DNA of 64,000 nt, taken from the NCBI RefSeq assembly GCF_000425225.1, contig NZ_AULJ01000019.1, forward strand, positions 6,894 to 70,893, read 5' to 3'. Below are positions 18,690-27,054 of this stretch, in pieces. This stretch comes from Pontibacillus marinus BH030004 = DSM 16465. Lineage in GTDB: Bacteria; Bacillota; Bacilli; Bacillales; BH030062. Position 1 is the first letter of the stretch; each line of letters opens with the position of its first letter. The notes under the pieces were generated by a model. That model was not told the DNA's origin, searched no databases, and was given only the letters and a program-made list of their open reading frames with translations. A program made the position numbers and the translations under genes.

Positions 18690-19673
18690 TCAATCCCAAT
18701 CTAAAACTGGAATATTTACGCGTTGGACATCTAAAGAAAGCTCAGCAAAAAAGCGATAGAGAATTTGTTCATATGTTTCTTGATAATGCAAAAGATCTCT
18801 CAAGGATTGTTCTGCCATTCGATTTCTCTTGTCCCCCTTTCCAAGTGCCCCTTCTAAAGAGTCAAACAAATGAACAGGTAAAAGCAAACGTGCATAAATC
18901 ATCCTCCAACTAAAAACGGACAATGTTCTAGAGGACTCATAATCATCTAAAAAAGTTTGGATCTCTCCAAACGCTTCAAACCCTTTTTCGAGAAATTTGT
19001 ATCTCATCCATTCGGCAATGTCACGAGTTGGATGATCATATAACAAAGTATGAGGCCATATGTTTTCGGATAACATAGAAGGATGTAGGCGTTGAAACGT
19101 AAATGTTCCTTGGTCTGTTTGATCATAACGCCAATCTTGCTCACTTTCTTGTAAGTATTGGATCGCGTTTTCGGTCATCCCTTCCAAATAAGGAAATGTT
19201 TCAATAAATAATCTTTGATATGAGGTGGCAGGTCTCTCCTCCCATTCCTGTTCGTATAAAGAAGTCCATGCATCCATTTTATCTTCCCAAAGTGTTTTCC
19301 ATTGACCATATCGAGAGACATATTGAGGTTGGTAGGGGTAATCGTTACCTAATTGATGGAACCTGGCAAGCTTTGTTCCTTGTTTTTCTTGCACTGTATC
19401 AAAAGAAGGTGTATAAATAAGTGAGAATGTTTGGTTATCAAGGCTAGTCTGAAGTCGGCCTTCTGTTGTAAACAAAGGTATTGCGACGTTTTGAAAACCT
19501 TGATTTGCTAAATATTCACAAAGAGAGCGTTGTTCATATGCTTCTTCATCTGTAGTTGGCGGTTCTGGTATAAGAATATAATACCCATCACGCCCTTTAA
19601 ATCCATGAAGACCAGAATGATAAATCTCTTCTCCTAATTCAATATTATACCGTTCTTGAATGATGTCTTTCAT
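18690..19673 (-). CDS. yutH: YutH-like spore coat-associated protein (CotS/kinase-like fold)
   Basis: A 327-residue protein resembling YutH, a CotS-family relative with a degenerate aminoglycoside-phosphotransferase fold. Parts such as YYILIPEP (about 31-38), the His-containing ARFHQLG (about 103-109), FQRLHPSML (about 193-201) and LYDHPTRDIAEWMRY follow the kinase fold layout, but the catalytic Asp loop is not clearly kept. In B. subtilis YutH is a spore coat protein. Neighbouring yutG and yutF support the assignment. Confidence 0.8.
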   Translation of the reverse strand: MKDIIQERYNIELGEEIYHSGLHGFKGRDGYYILIPEPPTTDEEAYEQRSLCEYLANQGFQNVAIPLFTTEGRLQTSLDNQTFSLIYTPSFDTVQEKQGTKLARFHQLGNDYPYQPQYVSRYGQWKTLWEDKMDAWTSLYEQEWEERPATSYQRLFIETFPYLEGMTENAIQYLQESEQDWRYDQTDQGTFTFQRLHPSMLSENIWPHTLLYDHPTRDIAEWMRYKFLEKGFEAFGEIQTFLDDYESSRTLSVFSWRMIYARLLLPVHLFDSLEGALGKGDKRNRMAEQSLRDLLHYQETYEQILYRFFAELSLDVQRVNIPVLDWD

Positions 19674-19829
19674 ATTAGCACCTACCTTAAAAAGTGTCTT
19701 ATTTTATATTTATGTATAAGTTCCAAAACCTTGAGCACTCTTTCCTGAATCACAACCATGATATTTGTTTCATAACATAATTTATGGGGAATAAATGATG
19801 TGTACAAACAAAGAAATAGGTGATAAAAA

Positions 19830-20336
19830 ATGGCACAGCAAAAAATGACGCAGTTAGAAGAAAAAGCAAGAACATGGTTAAAAGAGAGAGGCGTAACACT
19901 AGATGATATCGCCGATCTCGTGTACTACTTACAGTCTAAATATCACGACGATTTATCGTTAGAAGAATGTAAAAGAAACGTGGATCGAGTTATTGGTAAG
20001 CGTGAAGTTCAAAACGCGATTCTCACAGGGATCCAACTTGATATTTTAGCTGAGAAAAAGCAGCTTGACTCACCGCTTCAAGAAACCATTGAAGTTGATG
20101 AAAGCCTATATGGAATTGATGAAGTTATAGCACTTTCTATCGTAAACGTATATGGTTCCATTGGGTTTACGAATTACGGATTTATTGATAAACAAAAACC
20201 AGGAATATTAGAAAAGCTAAATGACAAATCTTATGGCTGTAATACCTTCTTAGATGACATTGTTGGAGCAATTGCAGCTGCAGCATCCAGTCGTTTAGCC
20301 CATAGTACCGCAAGCGACGAAGAAATCGATGACTAA
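19830..20336 (+). CDS. yutG: Phosphatidylglycerophosphatase A-like protein YutG
   Basis: A 168-residue protein of the PgpA-like family. It has an N-terminal helical extension (about 1-65) then the conserved part with YGIDEVIALSIVNVYGSIGFTNYGFIDK (in pieces, about 92-120) and FLDDIVGAIAAAA (about 139-151). PgpA removes phosphate from phosphatidylglycerophosphate; no strong membrane span is visible here, as noted for YutG proteins. GGTGAT precedes the ATG. The terminator stem begins within the last codons. Confidence 0.83.
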   Translation: MAQQKMTQLEEKARTWLKERGVTLDDIADLVYYLQSKYHDDLSLEECKRNVDRVIGKREVQNAILTGIQLDILAEKKQLDSPLQETIEVDESLYGIDEVIALSIVNVYGSIGFTNYGFIDKQKPGILEKLNDKSYGCNTFLDDIVGAIAAAASSRLAHSTASDEEIDD

Positions 20337-20357
20337 GTCATCGGTTTCTTTTTTTTA
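20322..20357 (+). terminator. yutG terminator spanning the stop codon
   Basis: GAAATCGATGAC / GTCATCGGTTTC with the stop codon TAA as loop, then T8. The terminator and the end of the coding sequence share bases. Confidence 0.88.
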
Positions 20358-20468
20358 TACATATGGTTGTTGAAGTAATTGTTTTTTAATTCGCAGAGTC
20401 ATGGTAAAATCATGGTAAAATAAAGAAAATTTAGAGAGTTTTGTCCTAATTCTATTTTGGGGGTCATT

Positions 20469-22010
20469 ATGTTAAAGAAAATTAGGAGAAATCTAGTTTG
20501 GATTGTTCCAATAATTATTATTACAACTATTGTTCTTGGGTTATTTTGGAGTAATCTAACACTAATTGCTAAGCAACCGAGTGATGAGTGGAGCCGGCAT
20601 ATAAAGATAGGTGAAACTCAAACGAATCGTACACCATTCTCTTACCAAAATGGTTCAGAGGTGAGGGTAGCCTTTTTTAATGAGGGGAAAATTTTCACGA
20701 AAACCTATAATCAGTCATTCGAGTTATTACATGGATCATCCAAATCTGTTCCATTCACAAAATGGGATCCGTTCTACTATAACAAAGGGGAACTAATTTA
20801 CCATGAAGACGGTGAAATAATAAACGGTGAGACTGATGAATTCATTACAATGGCTGATAAGTTCTATCCTTTAGAAGATCATTTATTTTATTCAAAGGAC
20901 CATGAAATTTATCAATTAAATCCTAAATCTAAGTCCTCTACTCTACTAGGAAGGATTTCTGATGAATACGAAACCATTGTGCCAATTGTACATAACAATA
21001 AAAAGTACTTTATGGCCTATAAATCTTTAGGGTTTAAAGTACCAATGGCTTTATATGAAGCACTTCCTAGTGGCGAACTAACCGTTAAAACAAAAGACAT
21101 GCTAAAGGTTCCAATAAGTGAATATTTTAAAGACATTTCAGTGGCTACAAAGGATGAAGGGTTTGGGATTGTTGCAAAAACTGAAAATGATCGAAATGAA
21201 CATCGTCTATATATATTAGAGAGTTCTTGGGATCGTCCATCATTAGAATTTAACTTATTAAACCTTAAAGACCCTAATACAGGAAGAAATTTAAAGGAAG
21301 CTGGTGATTTCAGGCCCTATTATAGGTATGGGCAATTACATGTAATCTTTCATGCCACAGGCTTTACTGAACGCGCCACGGAAACAATGAGTGCAAACAA
21401 CATCTATCAATTCTCTAAAACGGACTCTGGAATCGATGTTCAACAAATTAGCAATACGAGATATTTCTCAACAAATCCATTACTACTCAATAAAGAAACG
21501 ATTATGTGGCTCGATTATGGAATCAAGAAGAAAATTTTCATCTCGTCTAAGAATCCAAAGCTAATTGAAAAAGCAGATAGATTCACCCAAACAGACTTAA
21601 CTATAGCACTCGGACAAACCGTCATGCACTTAGTTAAATCATTTACATCCATTTATTTAGCTTATCCATGGATCGTCGTACCACTTCTATTCTTTAGTAT
21701 CCTTTTTCTCTTTTTTAAGAGATCAATGGATCAAAATTTACCTTGGGTTCTGTACAGTGGAATTGTCGTTTATATCATCGGTGCTTTACTGCTTGAAGAG
21801 CATTTCTTTGTACGTACCATTCAAGCTCGCGCACCTGATTTTGTAACCTTTACTGGATTTCCTTACGTATTTATTTTGTTATTCGGTCTGCTAGCCCTAT
21901 TTTGTTTAATGTTTGTACGTCGAACATGGTCTGTAGGATATAAAGTTATGTACTTTGTAGGCTTGCACATTATCTTTCTTATGTTAACAATCGGAGGTTA
22001 TATCTTATAA
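20469..22010 (+). CDS. Membrane-anchored sensor-like protein, tandem paralog A (unknown)
   Basis: A 513-residue protein: N-terminal span (about 9-30), an extracytoplasmic region of about 360 residues rich in short beta-strand-like segments, and four C-terminal spans from about 395 onward with basic loops. The ectodomain layout suggests a beta-propeller, but no repeat signature is certain. Motifs shared with its neighbour include QPSDEWSR, PFTKWDP, DPNTG, MWLD and a Lys/Pro SSK motif. ATG 20469 follows GGGGG. I do not recognise the family; no enzyme motif is visible. Confidence 0.8.
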   Translation: MLKKIRRNLVWIVPIIIITTIVLGLFWSNLTLIAKQPSDEWSRHIKIGETQTNRTPFSYQNGSEVRVAFFNEGKIFTKTYNQSFELLHGSSKSVPFTKWDPFYYNKGELIYHEDGEIINGETDEFITMADKFYPLEDHLFYSKDHEIYQLNPKSKSSTLLGRISDEYETIVPIVHNNKKYFMAYKSLGFKVPMALYEALPSGELTVKTKDMLKVPISEYFKDISVATKDEGFGIVAKTENDRNEHRLYILESSWDRPSLEFNLLNLKDPNTGRNLKEAGDFRPYYRYGQLHVIFHATGFTERATETMSANNIYQFSKTDSGIDVQQISNTRYFSTNPLLLNKETIMWLDYGIKKKIFISSKNPKLIEKADRFTQTDLTIALGQTVMHLVKSFTSIYLAYPWIVVPLLFFSILFLFFKRSMDQNLPWVLYSGIVVYIIGALLLEEHFFVRTIQARAPDFVTFTGFPYVFILLFGLLALFCLMFVRRTWSVGYKVMYFVGLHIIFLMLTIGGYIL

Positions 22011-22031
22011 GAGCAATGTCATTGTATGCGA

Positions 22032-22072
22032 TTGAAACATCCATTTTTTACAAAATAATGAAACCGTTTCAT
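22032..22072 (+). promoter_or_regulatory. Candidate promoter with palindromic operator before paralog B
   Basis: TTGAAA (22032-22037) and TAATGA (22056-22061) have 18-bp spacing. A perfect palindrome ATGAAAC-C-GTTTCAT (22058-22072) overlaps the -10, as a repressor site would. It is one base short of a CcpA cre layout. Nothing comparable was seen before paralog A. Confidence 0.45.
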
Positions 22073-22124
22073 GAATGAGCCGTATAAATAGGAGGTCTCA
22101 TTTATATTAAAAGGGGGAGACACA

Positions 22125-23675
22125 ATGAAAGTACTTAAACAAAAACTCATTTGGATTGTTCCAATCACAATGGCATTTGCCTTTTTTTCTCTTTTGTTTT
22201 ATCAAGGTGCTGAATCCGTATCCAATCAACCATCTAATGATTGGAGCCGAGGGATTGAAATAGGTGAATCAAACAGTAAGACACTGCCTAACCTTTATAA
22301 AACTGAAGATGGAAACTATCAAATGGCTATTTTTAACGATGGGACTCTGACGAAAAAGACATTCTCTAAAAACTTCACATTACAGAATGAGTCAACTATG
22401 GAGATCCCTTTTACAAAATGGGATCCGTATTACGCCTATAACGATACATTAATTTATCAACTTGATGATGAAATTATTCACCATGATTCAGGAGATGTGT
22501 TAGCAAAAGCTGATTCAATGTACGTTAATGAAGAAGATATTTATTATATCCAAGAAACTACTCTTTTCTCATTAGACCCTAACTCACTAGAAACAAAAGA
22601 ACTAGGAAATTTACCTGAAGGTTATGAAGAGTATAAAATCACAAACCATAATGATATCCTTACAGTTATTGCAGACAGTACTGTTGCAAATAAGTTGAAT
22701 TTTACAATGTTCCAACTCAAAAATGGAGACCTAAAAAAGGTGCAAGAACAGTCTATTAATGTCCCAGCCAATGAGAGCATTGTAGAAGTAGCTTATGCAG
22801 CCACTGATAAACGTTTAGGATTGGCTATGAAATCTTTTGTTGAAAGTGCCGGAAAAGATCCGTATCGTTTATATGTTTCAGAATTTCAGTCATCGGATGA
22901 CTCCATATCTCCGAGGCTCATTAGCCCTATTGATCCGAATACGGGTTCAAGATTAAATGAAATCGGAGAAGTAACAGCCTCCTACCTTAATGACCAACTT
23001 AGTCTTGTGTTTTATGGTATCGGATTTAGTAAAGTTGATTATCAAACAAATTATGCTCCGAATATTTATGAGTTAAACGTTGTTGATGATGAAAATATCA
23101 CTGCGAAAAGGAGAAGTAATACCTACCGCTTTTCAACAAAACCCAAACTTGTGAATGACCACATGGTAATGTGGCTGGATACGAATATTCCAAACACATT
23201 ATATGTATCTTCCTCTAAACCTCAGGTGATTGAACAAGCATCTGGGTACACGAAAACAGATATGTTATTGGCTCTCGGGGTAACCATGAGTATGTTGACT
23301 AAAGCATTTCCATTTTTGATCCTTGCAATGAAATGGATGGTTTGGCCACTCATATTCTTCGTTCTTTTATTCTTATTCTATAGAAAGTCAATCGATCAAG
23401 ATTATAATTGGGTTCTTTATTCTGCGATTGGGGTTTATTTATTAGGGGCGTTCATACAAAGTGGTACCATATTCACTCAAAAATTAAATGCTACTGCTCC
23501 AGCGTATATCGCTTTCCCAGGAAACTCTATTGTGCTTATATTAGTAGCTGGTCTGATTGCTTATGGTTGTATGCAGTTCATACACAGATCTACTTCTTCT
23601 GGTTATAAGGTTGTCTATTTTGTATTTGTCCATATTCTCGTATTATCACTTACAGTCGGACCATATGTATTTTAA
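22125..23675 (+). CDS. Membrane-anchored sensor-like protein, tandem paralog B (unknown)
   Basis: A 516-residue paralog of the preceding gene with the same plan: one N-terminal span (about 9-29), a long outside domain, four C-terminal spans. Shared motifs are QPSNDWSRGIEIGE, PFTKWDPYY, IDPNTGSRL, RFSTKP and MVMWLD. Lengths differ by three residues, so the pair arose by duplication and is kept full length. GGGGGAG lies before the ATG. Its own candidate promoter and operator lie upstream, so it may be regulated separately. Function unknown. Confidence 0.8.
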   Translation: MKVLKQKLIWIVPITMAFAFFSLLFYQGAESVSNQPSNDWSRGIEIGESNSKTLPNLYKTEDGNYQMAIFNDGTLTKKTFSKNFTLQNESTMEIPFTKWDPYYAYNDTLIYQLDDEIIHHDSGDVLAKADSMYVNEEDIYYIQETTLFSLDPNSLETKELGNLPEGYEEYKITNHNDILTVIADSTVANKLNFTMFQLKNGDLKKVQEQSINVPANESIVEVAYAATDKRLGLAMKSFVESAGKDPYRLYVSEFQSSDDSISPRLISPIDPNTGSRLNEIGEVTASYLNDQLSLVFYGIGFSKVDYQTNYAPNIYELNVVDDENITAKRRSNTYRFSTKPKLVNDHMVMWLDTNIPNTLYVSSSKPQVIEQASGYTKTDMLLALGVTMSMLTKAFPFLILAMKWMVWPLIFFVLLFLFYRKSIDQDYNWVLYSAIGVYLLGAFIQSGTIFTQKLNATAPAYIAFPGNSIVLILVAGLIAYGCMQFIHRSTSSGYKVVYFVFVHILVLSLTVGPYVF

Positions 23676-23677
23676 AG

Positions 23678-23812
23678 AAAACTTGCCGATTGGCAAGCCT
23701 TTTTAGGCGCAGACAGAGGATTAGCCTTAGCTTATACTTCATACTTTCAAGATTTTTACTACGTCGAATTGCTCCAATGCTAAAATTTTATACTCTTAAC
23801 GTGTAAAAAAAT
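23678..23812 (+). repeat. Diverged single copy of the ~127-bp repeat (R4)
   Basis: Starts with AGAAAACTTGCCGATTGGCA as at 11376-11655, keeps GACAGAGG and CTACGTCGAA, and ends before the yutF terminator. The long stem is retained with changed bases (AAGATTTTT / AAAATTTT in place of AAATGTTTA / TAAACATTT). Confidence 0.8.
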
Positions 23813-23820
23813 CTTAAGTA

Positions 23821-23852
23821 AAGCCCTCTCACGCTAGAGAGGGCTTTTTTGC
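23821..23852. terminator. Bidirectional terminator between paralog B and yutF
   Basis: AAAGCCCTCTC / GAGAGGGCTTT with T6 on the plus strand; it also lies just after the yutF stop. Confidence 0.85.
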
Positions 23853-23856
23853 TATC

Positions 23857-24627
23857 TTATAACTTCGGAATCCATTCTTCTAAAGACTCTATTGTGTAAG
23901 TAGGTTGCCGATCATACTCTTCTAAATGCTCCTTAGTGGTGACACCTGTGTGAACTAAAAGCGTATCTAATTCCGCATTCATGCCAGCTAAAATATCGGT
24001 ATGATAATTATCTCCTACCATTAACGTTTCTTCTTTCGTAAGTCCTAACGCCTCCATTGCTTGTTGCATTATGATCGACTCTGGTTTTCCTATGAATAGG
24101 GGTTCTGCTCCAGTAGAGACGGTTACAACAGAAGTTAATGAGCCATTACCAGGGAGCATACCTCTTTCAGTAGGAATAGCGATATCACCGTTCGTTGATA
24201 AGAACTTCGCCCCATCACGTACATTTAAGCATGCTTTACTTAATTTTTCATATGTAATTCCTCGGTCAATTCCGACAACAACATAATCACTATTTTCCTC
24301 TACAAGCTGAAGCCCTTTATCCTCCAGTGCATGGAAAAGTCCTTCTTCACCTATAGCATAAACATTTGCATCTTCCTTTTGCTGTTTAATATAAGATGCT
24401 GTTGCCATACTTGTTGTGAATACTTGAGTTTCTTCAGCAGGTATATCAAATGAATTCAATTTTTCTGCCACTTGGTCGGGGCGTCTTGATGAATTGTTCG
24501 TAACAAACAAGTGAGGAATGCCTTTTTCTTTTAATGCTTTAACAAAATCTGATGCTGCTTCAATACGTTCAGTTCCCCGGTACATTGTTCCATCTAGATC
24601 AATTAAATACCCTTTATAAGATTTCAT
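23857..24627 (-). CDS. yutF: HAD-superfamily phosphatase YutF (NagD-like)
   Basis: A 256-residue HAD phosphatase of subfamily IIA. Motif I is LIDLDGTMY (nucleophile Asp 10), motif II FVTNNSS (about 42-48), motif III the Lys in FIGKPE (about 176-181) and motif IV MVGDNYHTDI (about 201-210). Such enzymes act on sugar phosphates or nucleotides as house-cleaning phosphatases; the substrate is not fixed. GAAAGGGGATT precedes the ATG. Order yutH-yutG-yutF-yutE follows B. subtilis, with the paralog pair inserted. Confidence 0.9.
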   Translation of the reverse strand: MKSYKGYLIDLDGTMYRGTERIEAASDFVKALKEKGIPHLFVTNNSSRRPDQVAEKLNSFDIPAEETQVFTTSMATASYIKQQKEDANVYAIGEEGLFHALEDKGLQLVEENSDYVVVGIDRGITYEKLSKACLNVRDGAKFLSTNGDIAIPTERGMLPGNGSLTSVVTVSTGAEPLFIGKPESIIMQQAMEALGLTKEETLMVGDNYHTDILAGMNAELDTLLVHTGVTTKEHLEEYDRQPTYTIESLEEWIPKL

Positions 24628-24654
24628 GGTGTAATCCCCTTTCTTTTCTTCATG

Positions 24655-24684
24655 TAAAAACGCTCTCCGTATTAGGAGAACGTC
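24655..24684 (-). terminator. yutE terminator
   Basis: ACG-TCTCC / GGAGA-CGT hairpin with T5 on the minus strand, directly after the yutE stop. Confidence 0.75.
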
Positions 24685-25121
24685 TAGTCTTTGGAAAAGG
24701 CTGAAACTGGCCCTAATTCTTCATTAAGATAATAACGTATTCGCTCGCTGAAAGTTGTAAAAGATGTCCAATTTTCATTTATTGTATTATATAAATAATC
24801 GTGGTCCATATTGACAAACTCTCTAACTAGAGGTTTACGCATTTGGATAATGTTTTTATAATGCTCTTGCTCCTCTTCAGGAAGAACTTTTTCATCCGTT
24901 AAAATATCGATAATATCCTCGTAACTACCGGGATCTCTCATTATGAAGCCATCAATCATCATATTCCCAACATCGACAATTGACTCTACACACATATGAG
25001 CTATGCGCTCAAGAGCTAATTTTTCTTTGAAAGTTACAAATGTCTCGTTCTCGAAACAAACTAACAACTCATCAAAATATTGTAATGTTTCTTCAATTTT
25101 ACTTCTATCAACAAAATACAT
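24684..25121 (-). CDS. yutE: YutE, HepT-like (DUF86) protein
   Basis: A 145-residue all-helical protein of the HepT-like (DUF86) family: FKEKLALERIAHMCVESIVDVGNM and MRKPLVREFVNMDHDYLY in pieces. HepT toxins carry R-x4-6-H-x-Y; here Arg and HDY are present but further apart, so nuclease activity is doubtful. A cognate MntA nucleotidyltransferase is absent nearby. In B. subtilis YutE is also a lone gene. GAAAGGAGAT precedes the ATG. Confidence 0.82.
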   Translation of the reverse strand: MYFVDRSKIEETLQYFDELLVCFENETFVTFKEKLALERIAHMCVESIVDVGNMMIDGFIMRDPGSYEDIIDILTDEKVLPEEEQEHYKNIIQMRKPLVREFVNMDHDYLYNTINENWTSFTTFSERIRYYLNEELGPVSAFSKD

Positions 25122-25264
25122 TCTCTATATCTCCTTTCACTTCAACCTTCTTCTTGTGCTATCATATCATATATTATTCGATATAAACGGTAATTTCCAT
25201 TTAAGTTCTGGTTCGTTTTCTGCTATTATATAGAAGGAAAACTAAGTATCGGGGGAAAACAACC

Positions 25265-26230
25265 ATGGATCGTGAATTAGCCTTAGAACTTGTACGTGTA
25301 ACAGAAGCAGCAGCTGTAAGCTCAGCCCAATGGATGGGAAGAGGAAAGAAAAATGAGGCAGATGATGCTGCAACTTCAGCCATGAGAGGAATGTTTGACT
25401 CCATCTCTATGGAAGGTACTGTTGTAATAGGTGAAGGTGAAAAAGACCAAGCACCTATGCTATATATTGGAGAAGAATTAGGTAACGGTAATGGACCTGC
25501 AGTTGATATAGCTGTTGATCCACTTGAAGGAACAAACATTGTTGCAAAAGGTCACAATAATGCAATGGCGGTCATTGCAGCAGCAGACCGTGGCGCTCTA
25601 TTACATGCACCAGATATGTATATGGAAAAGATTGCTGTCGGTAAAAAAGCTCGAGGGAAAATCAGTCTAGATGATCCGATTGAAAAAACGATTGATATTG
25701 TTGCTGAAGCTAACAATAAACGTATTCATGATTTAACAGTTATTGTGCAGGAGCGTCCACGTCACGAAGAACTTGTTGAACGTATTCGAGCTAAGGGTGC
25801 TCGCGTTAAGTTGTTTGGAGATGGCGATGTTGGTGCTTCTATCGCTACATGTCTTCCACATACAGGAGTAGACCTTTTCGTCGGTAGAGGTGGAGCGCCA
25901 GAAGGTGTTATCTCAGCAGCAGCAATTAAATGTTTAGACGGAGATATGCAGGCTCGTCTTGTTCCTAAAAATGATGAAGAAGCACAACGTTGCATGGGTA
26001 TGGGACTTGAAGATCCAGAACAATTATTAACATTAGATGATTTAGTTCAAAGTGATGATGCCATTTTTGCAGCTACAGGTGTAACAGAAGGTGAGTTATT
26101 AAACGGCGTTAAGTTTTTAGGTGGCGAGTTAACGGAAACAGATTCTATCGTTATGCGCGCAAAAACAAGAACTGTTCGCTTTATTAAAGCAAATCACCAA
26201 CTGGATCATAAGCCGAACTTCGTTTATTAA
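25265..26230 (+). CDS. glpX: Class II fructose-1,6-bisphosphatase GlpX
   Basis: A 321-residue GlpX-type enzyme. Metal-binding acidic residues are in KNEADDAA (about 29-36), IGEGEKD (about 56-62) and VDPLEGTN (about 86-93); GDGDVGA and GRGGAPEGV form the substrate loop. It dephosphorylates fructose 1,6-bisphosphate in gluconeogenesis, using a Li-sensitive metal mechanism. GGGGGA precedes the ATG. It is followed at 26 nt by a small conserved gene and may be cotranscribed with it. Confidence 0.95.
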   Translation: MDRELALELVRVTEAAAVSSAQWMGRGKKNEADDAATSAMRGMFDSISMEGTVVIGEGEKDQAPMLYIGEELGNGNGPAVDIAVDPLEGTNIVAKGHNNAMAVIAAADRGALLHAPDMYMEKIAVGKKARGKISLDDPIEKTIDIVAEANNKRIHDLTVIVQERPRHEELVERIRAKGARVKLFGDGDVGASIATCLPHTGVDLFVGRGGAPEGVISAAAIKCLDGDMQARLVPKNDEEAQRCMGMGLEDPEQLLTLDDLVQSDDAIFAATGVTEGELLNGVKFLGGELTETDSIVMRAKTRTVRFIKANHQLDHKPNFVY

Positions 26231-26256
26231 ACATTACCCTAAGGAGGTTGTAAGAC

Positions 26257-26526
26257 ATGTCCGAAGACCAATTTTTTCTATATGATGATCAAGAAGAAAC
26301 AAACACACGTTTTGTTAGTTTTATGGGAGAAAACCATCGTTACGATTTAGCCATTATGACTACGGACCGGTATTATGGTAAAAAAATTGTGATCGATCTA
26401 CAAGGAAGTCATTATGCCATTATCGGTCAAGATGATGTAGAAGAACCCGGCTATTTGGAGCATGTATATAACCTCACTGAAGTCGAAGCCGAAGAATTAC
26501 GTGAATTTTTAAGACAAGTGATATAA
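26257..26526 (+). CDS. DUF3055-like small cytosolic protein
   Basis: An 89-residue acidic soluble protein. The segments TRFVSFMGE, YYGKKIVIDLQG and AIIGQDD resemble a small conserved Bacillus family (DUF3055 as I recall it). Function unknown. It has AAGGAGGTTG before the ATG and lies 26 nt after glpX, probably in the same operon. A strong hairpin follows it and carries the ribosome binding site of the next gene. Confidence 0.7.
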   Translation: MSEDQFFLYDDQEETNTRFVSFMGENHRYDLAIMTTDRYYGKKIVIDLQGSHYAIIGQDDVEEPGYLEHVYNLTEVEAEELREFLRQVI

Positions 26527-26542
26527 CTTTATAAATAATAAG

Positions 26543-26584
26543 AAACCCTCTTTTGGTTTAAACTAAACCAAAGGAGGGTTTTTT
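26543..26584 (+). terminator. Terminator hairpin that contains the next gene's ribosome binding site
   Basis: The stem AAACCCTC-TTTTGGTTTA pairs with TAAACCAAAGGAGGGTTT and ends in a T6 tract that runs up to the ATG at 26585. The AGGAGG of that gene is within the 3' arm. Confidence 0.85.
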
Positions 26585-26887
26585 ATGTCTGATGAAAAAG
26601 AAGAACGTTATTCGGACTTTGCGAATGTAGAAGCTATGCGAAATTACCTGACTCCTGAACAATTACCTGAAGGCCCTTATGGAGCTCCACGCAACAAATA
26701 TGAGCCTGTAGAAAATAAAAGTACACCATGGAAACCTGGTCAACGTTATTACAGTGCCTTTAACTATGAAAACAAATCGCTTCATAAGGACTTACAACGA
26801 CTTGACCCAGCTTCCCATCCGACACACGATCATCCTGATAAAGAAGTTAAACCTTCTATTGAAAATCAAAACACAGATGAGTCTTAA
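26585..26887 (+). CDS. Conserved small cytosolic protein, unknown function
   Basis: A 100-residue hydrophilic protein with Pro/Gly-rich conserved stretch LPEGPYGAPR (about 27-36) and STPWKPGQRYYSAFNYENK (about 46-64). I have seen such proteins annotated only as cytosolic protein in Bacillus. AGGAGG lies 7 nt before the ATG but inside a terminator-like stem, so translation may need the hairpin opened or a promoter that starts within it. Confidence 0.7.
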   Translation: MSDEKEERYSDFANVEAMRNYLTPEQLPEGPYGAPRNKYEPVENKSTPWKPGQRYYSAFNYENKSLHKDLQRLDPASHPTHDHPDKEVKPSIENQNTDES

Positions 26888-26915
26888 AAAAGGGCAGGGA
26901 TAAGGATGATCGGTT

Positions 26916-27020
26916 AAGTTCGTCACGTCCTGTGACAACACCGATCTGACCTACGTCCTGTAGGCCCAAGTTCGTCACGTCCTGTGACAACACTGATCTG
27001 ACCTATGTCCCTGTAGGCCA
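26916..27020. repeat. Tandem 52-bp double-hairpin repeat, second locus
   Basis: Two copies of the unit seen at 1-104. One hairpin stem has changed to CCTAC / GTAGG (and CCTAT / GTAGG in the second copy) from CCCAC / GTGGG, so pairing is kept. Confidence 0.87.
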
Positions 27021-27054
27021 AAAAACCAGACAAGCTTAAAGCTGTCTGGTTTTT
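27020..27054. terminator. Bidirectional terminator
   Basis: AAAACCAGACA / TGTCTGGTTTT with T5 on each strand, next to the yutD stop. Confidence 0.87.

Noticed and set aside
22058-22072. CcpA cre site
   Set aside because: The palindrome has a single central base; cre needs a 14-bp layout with central CG.
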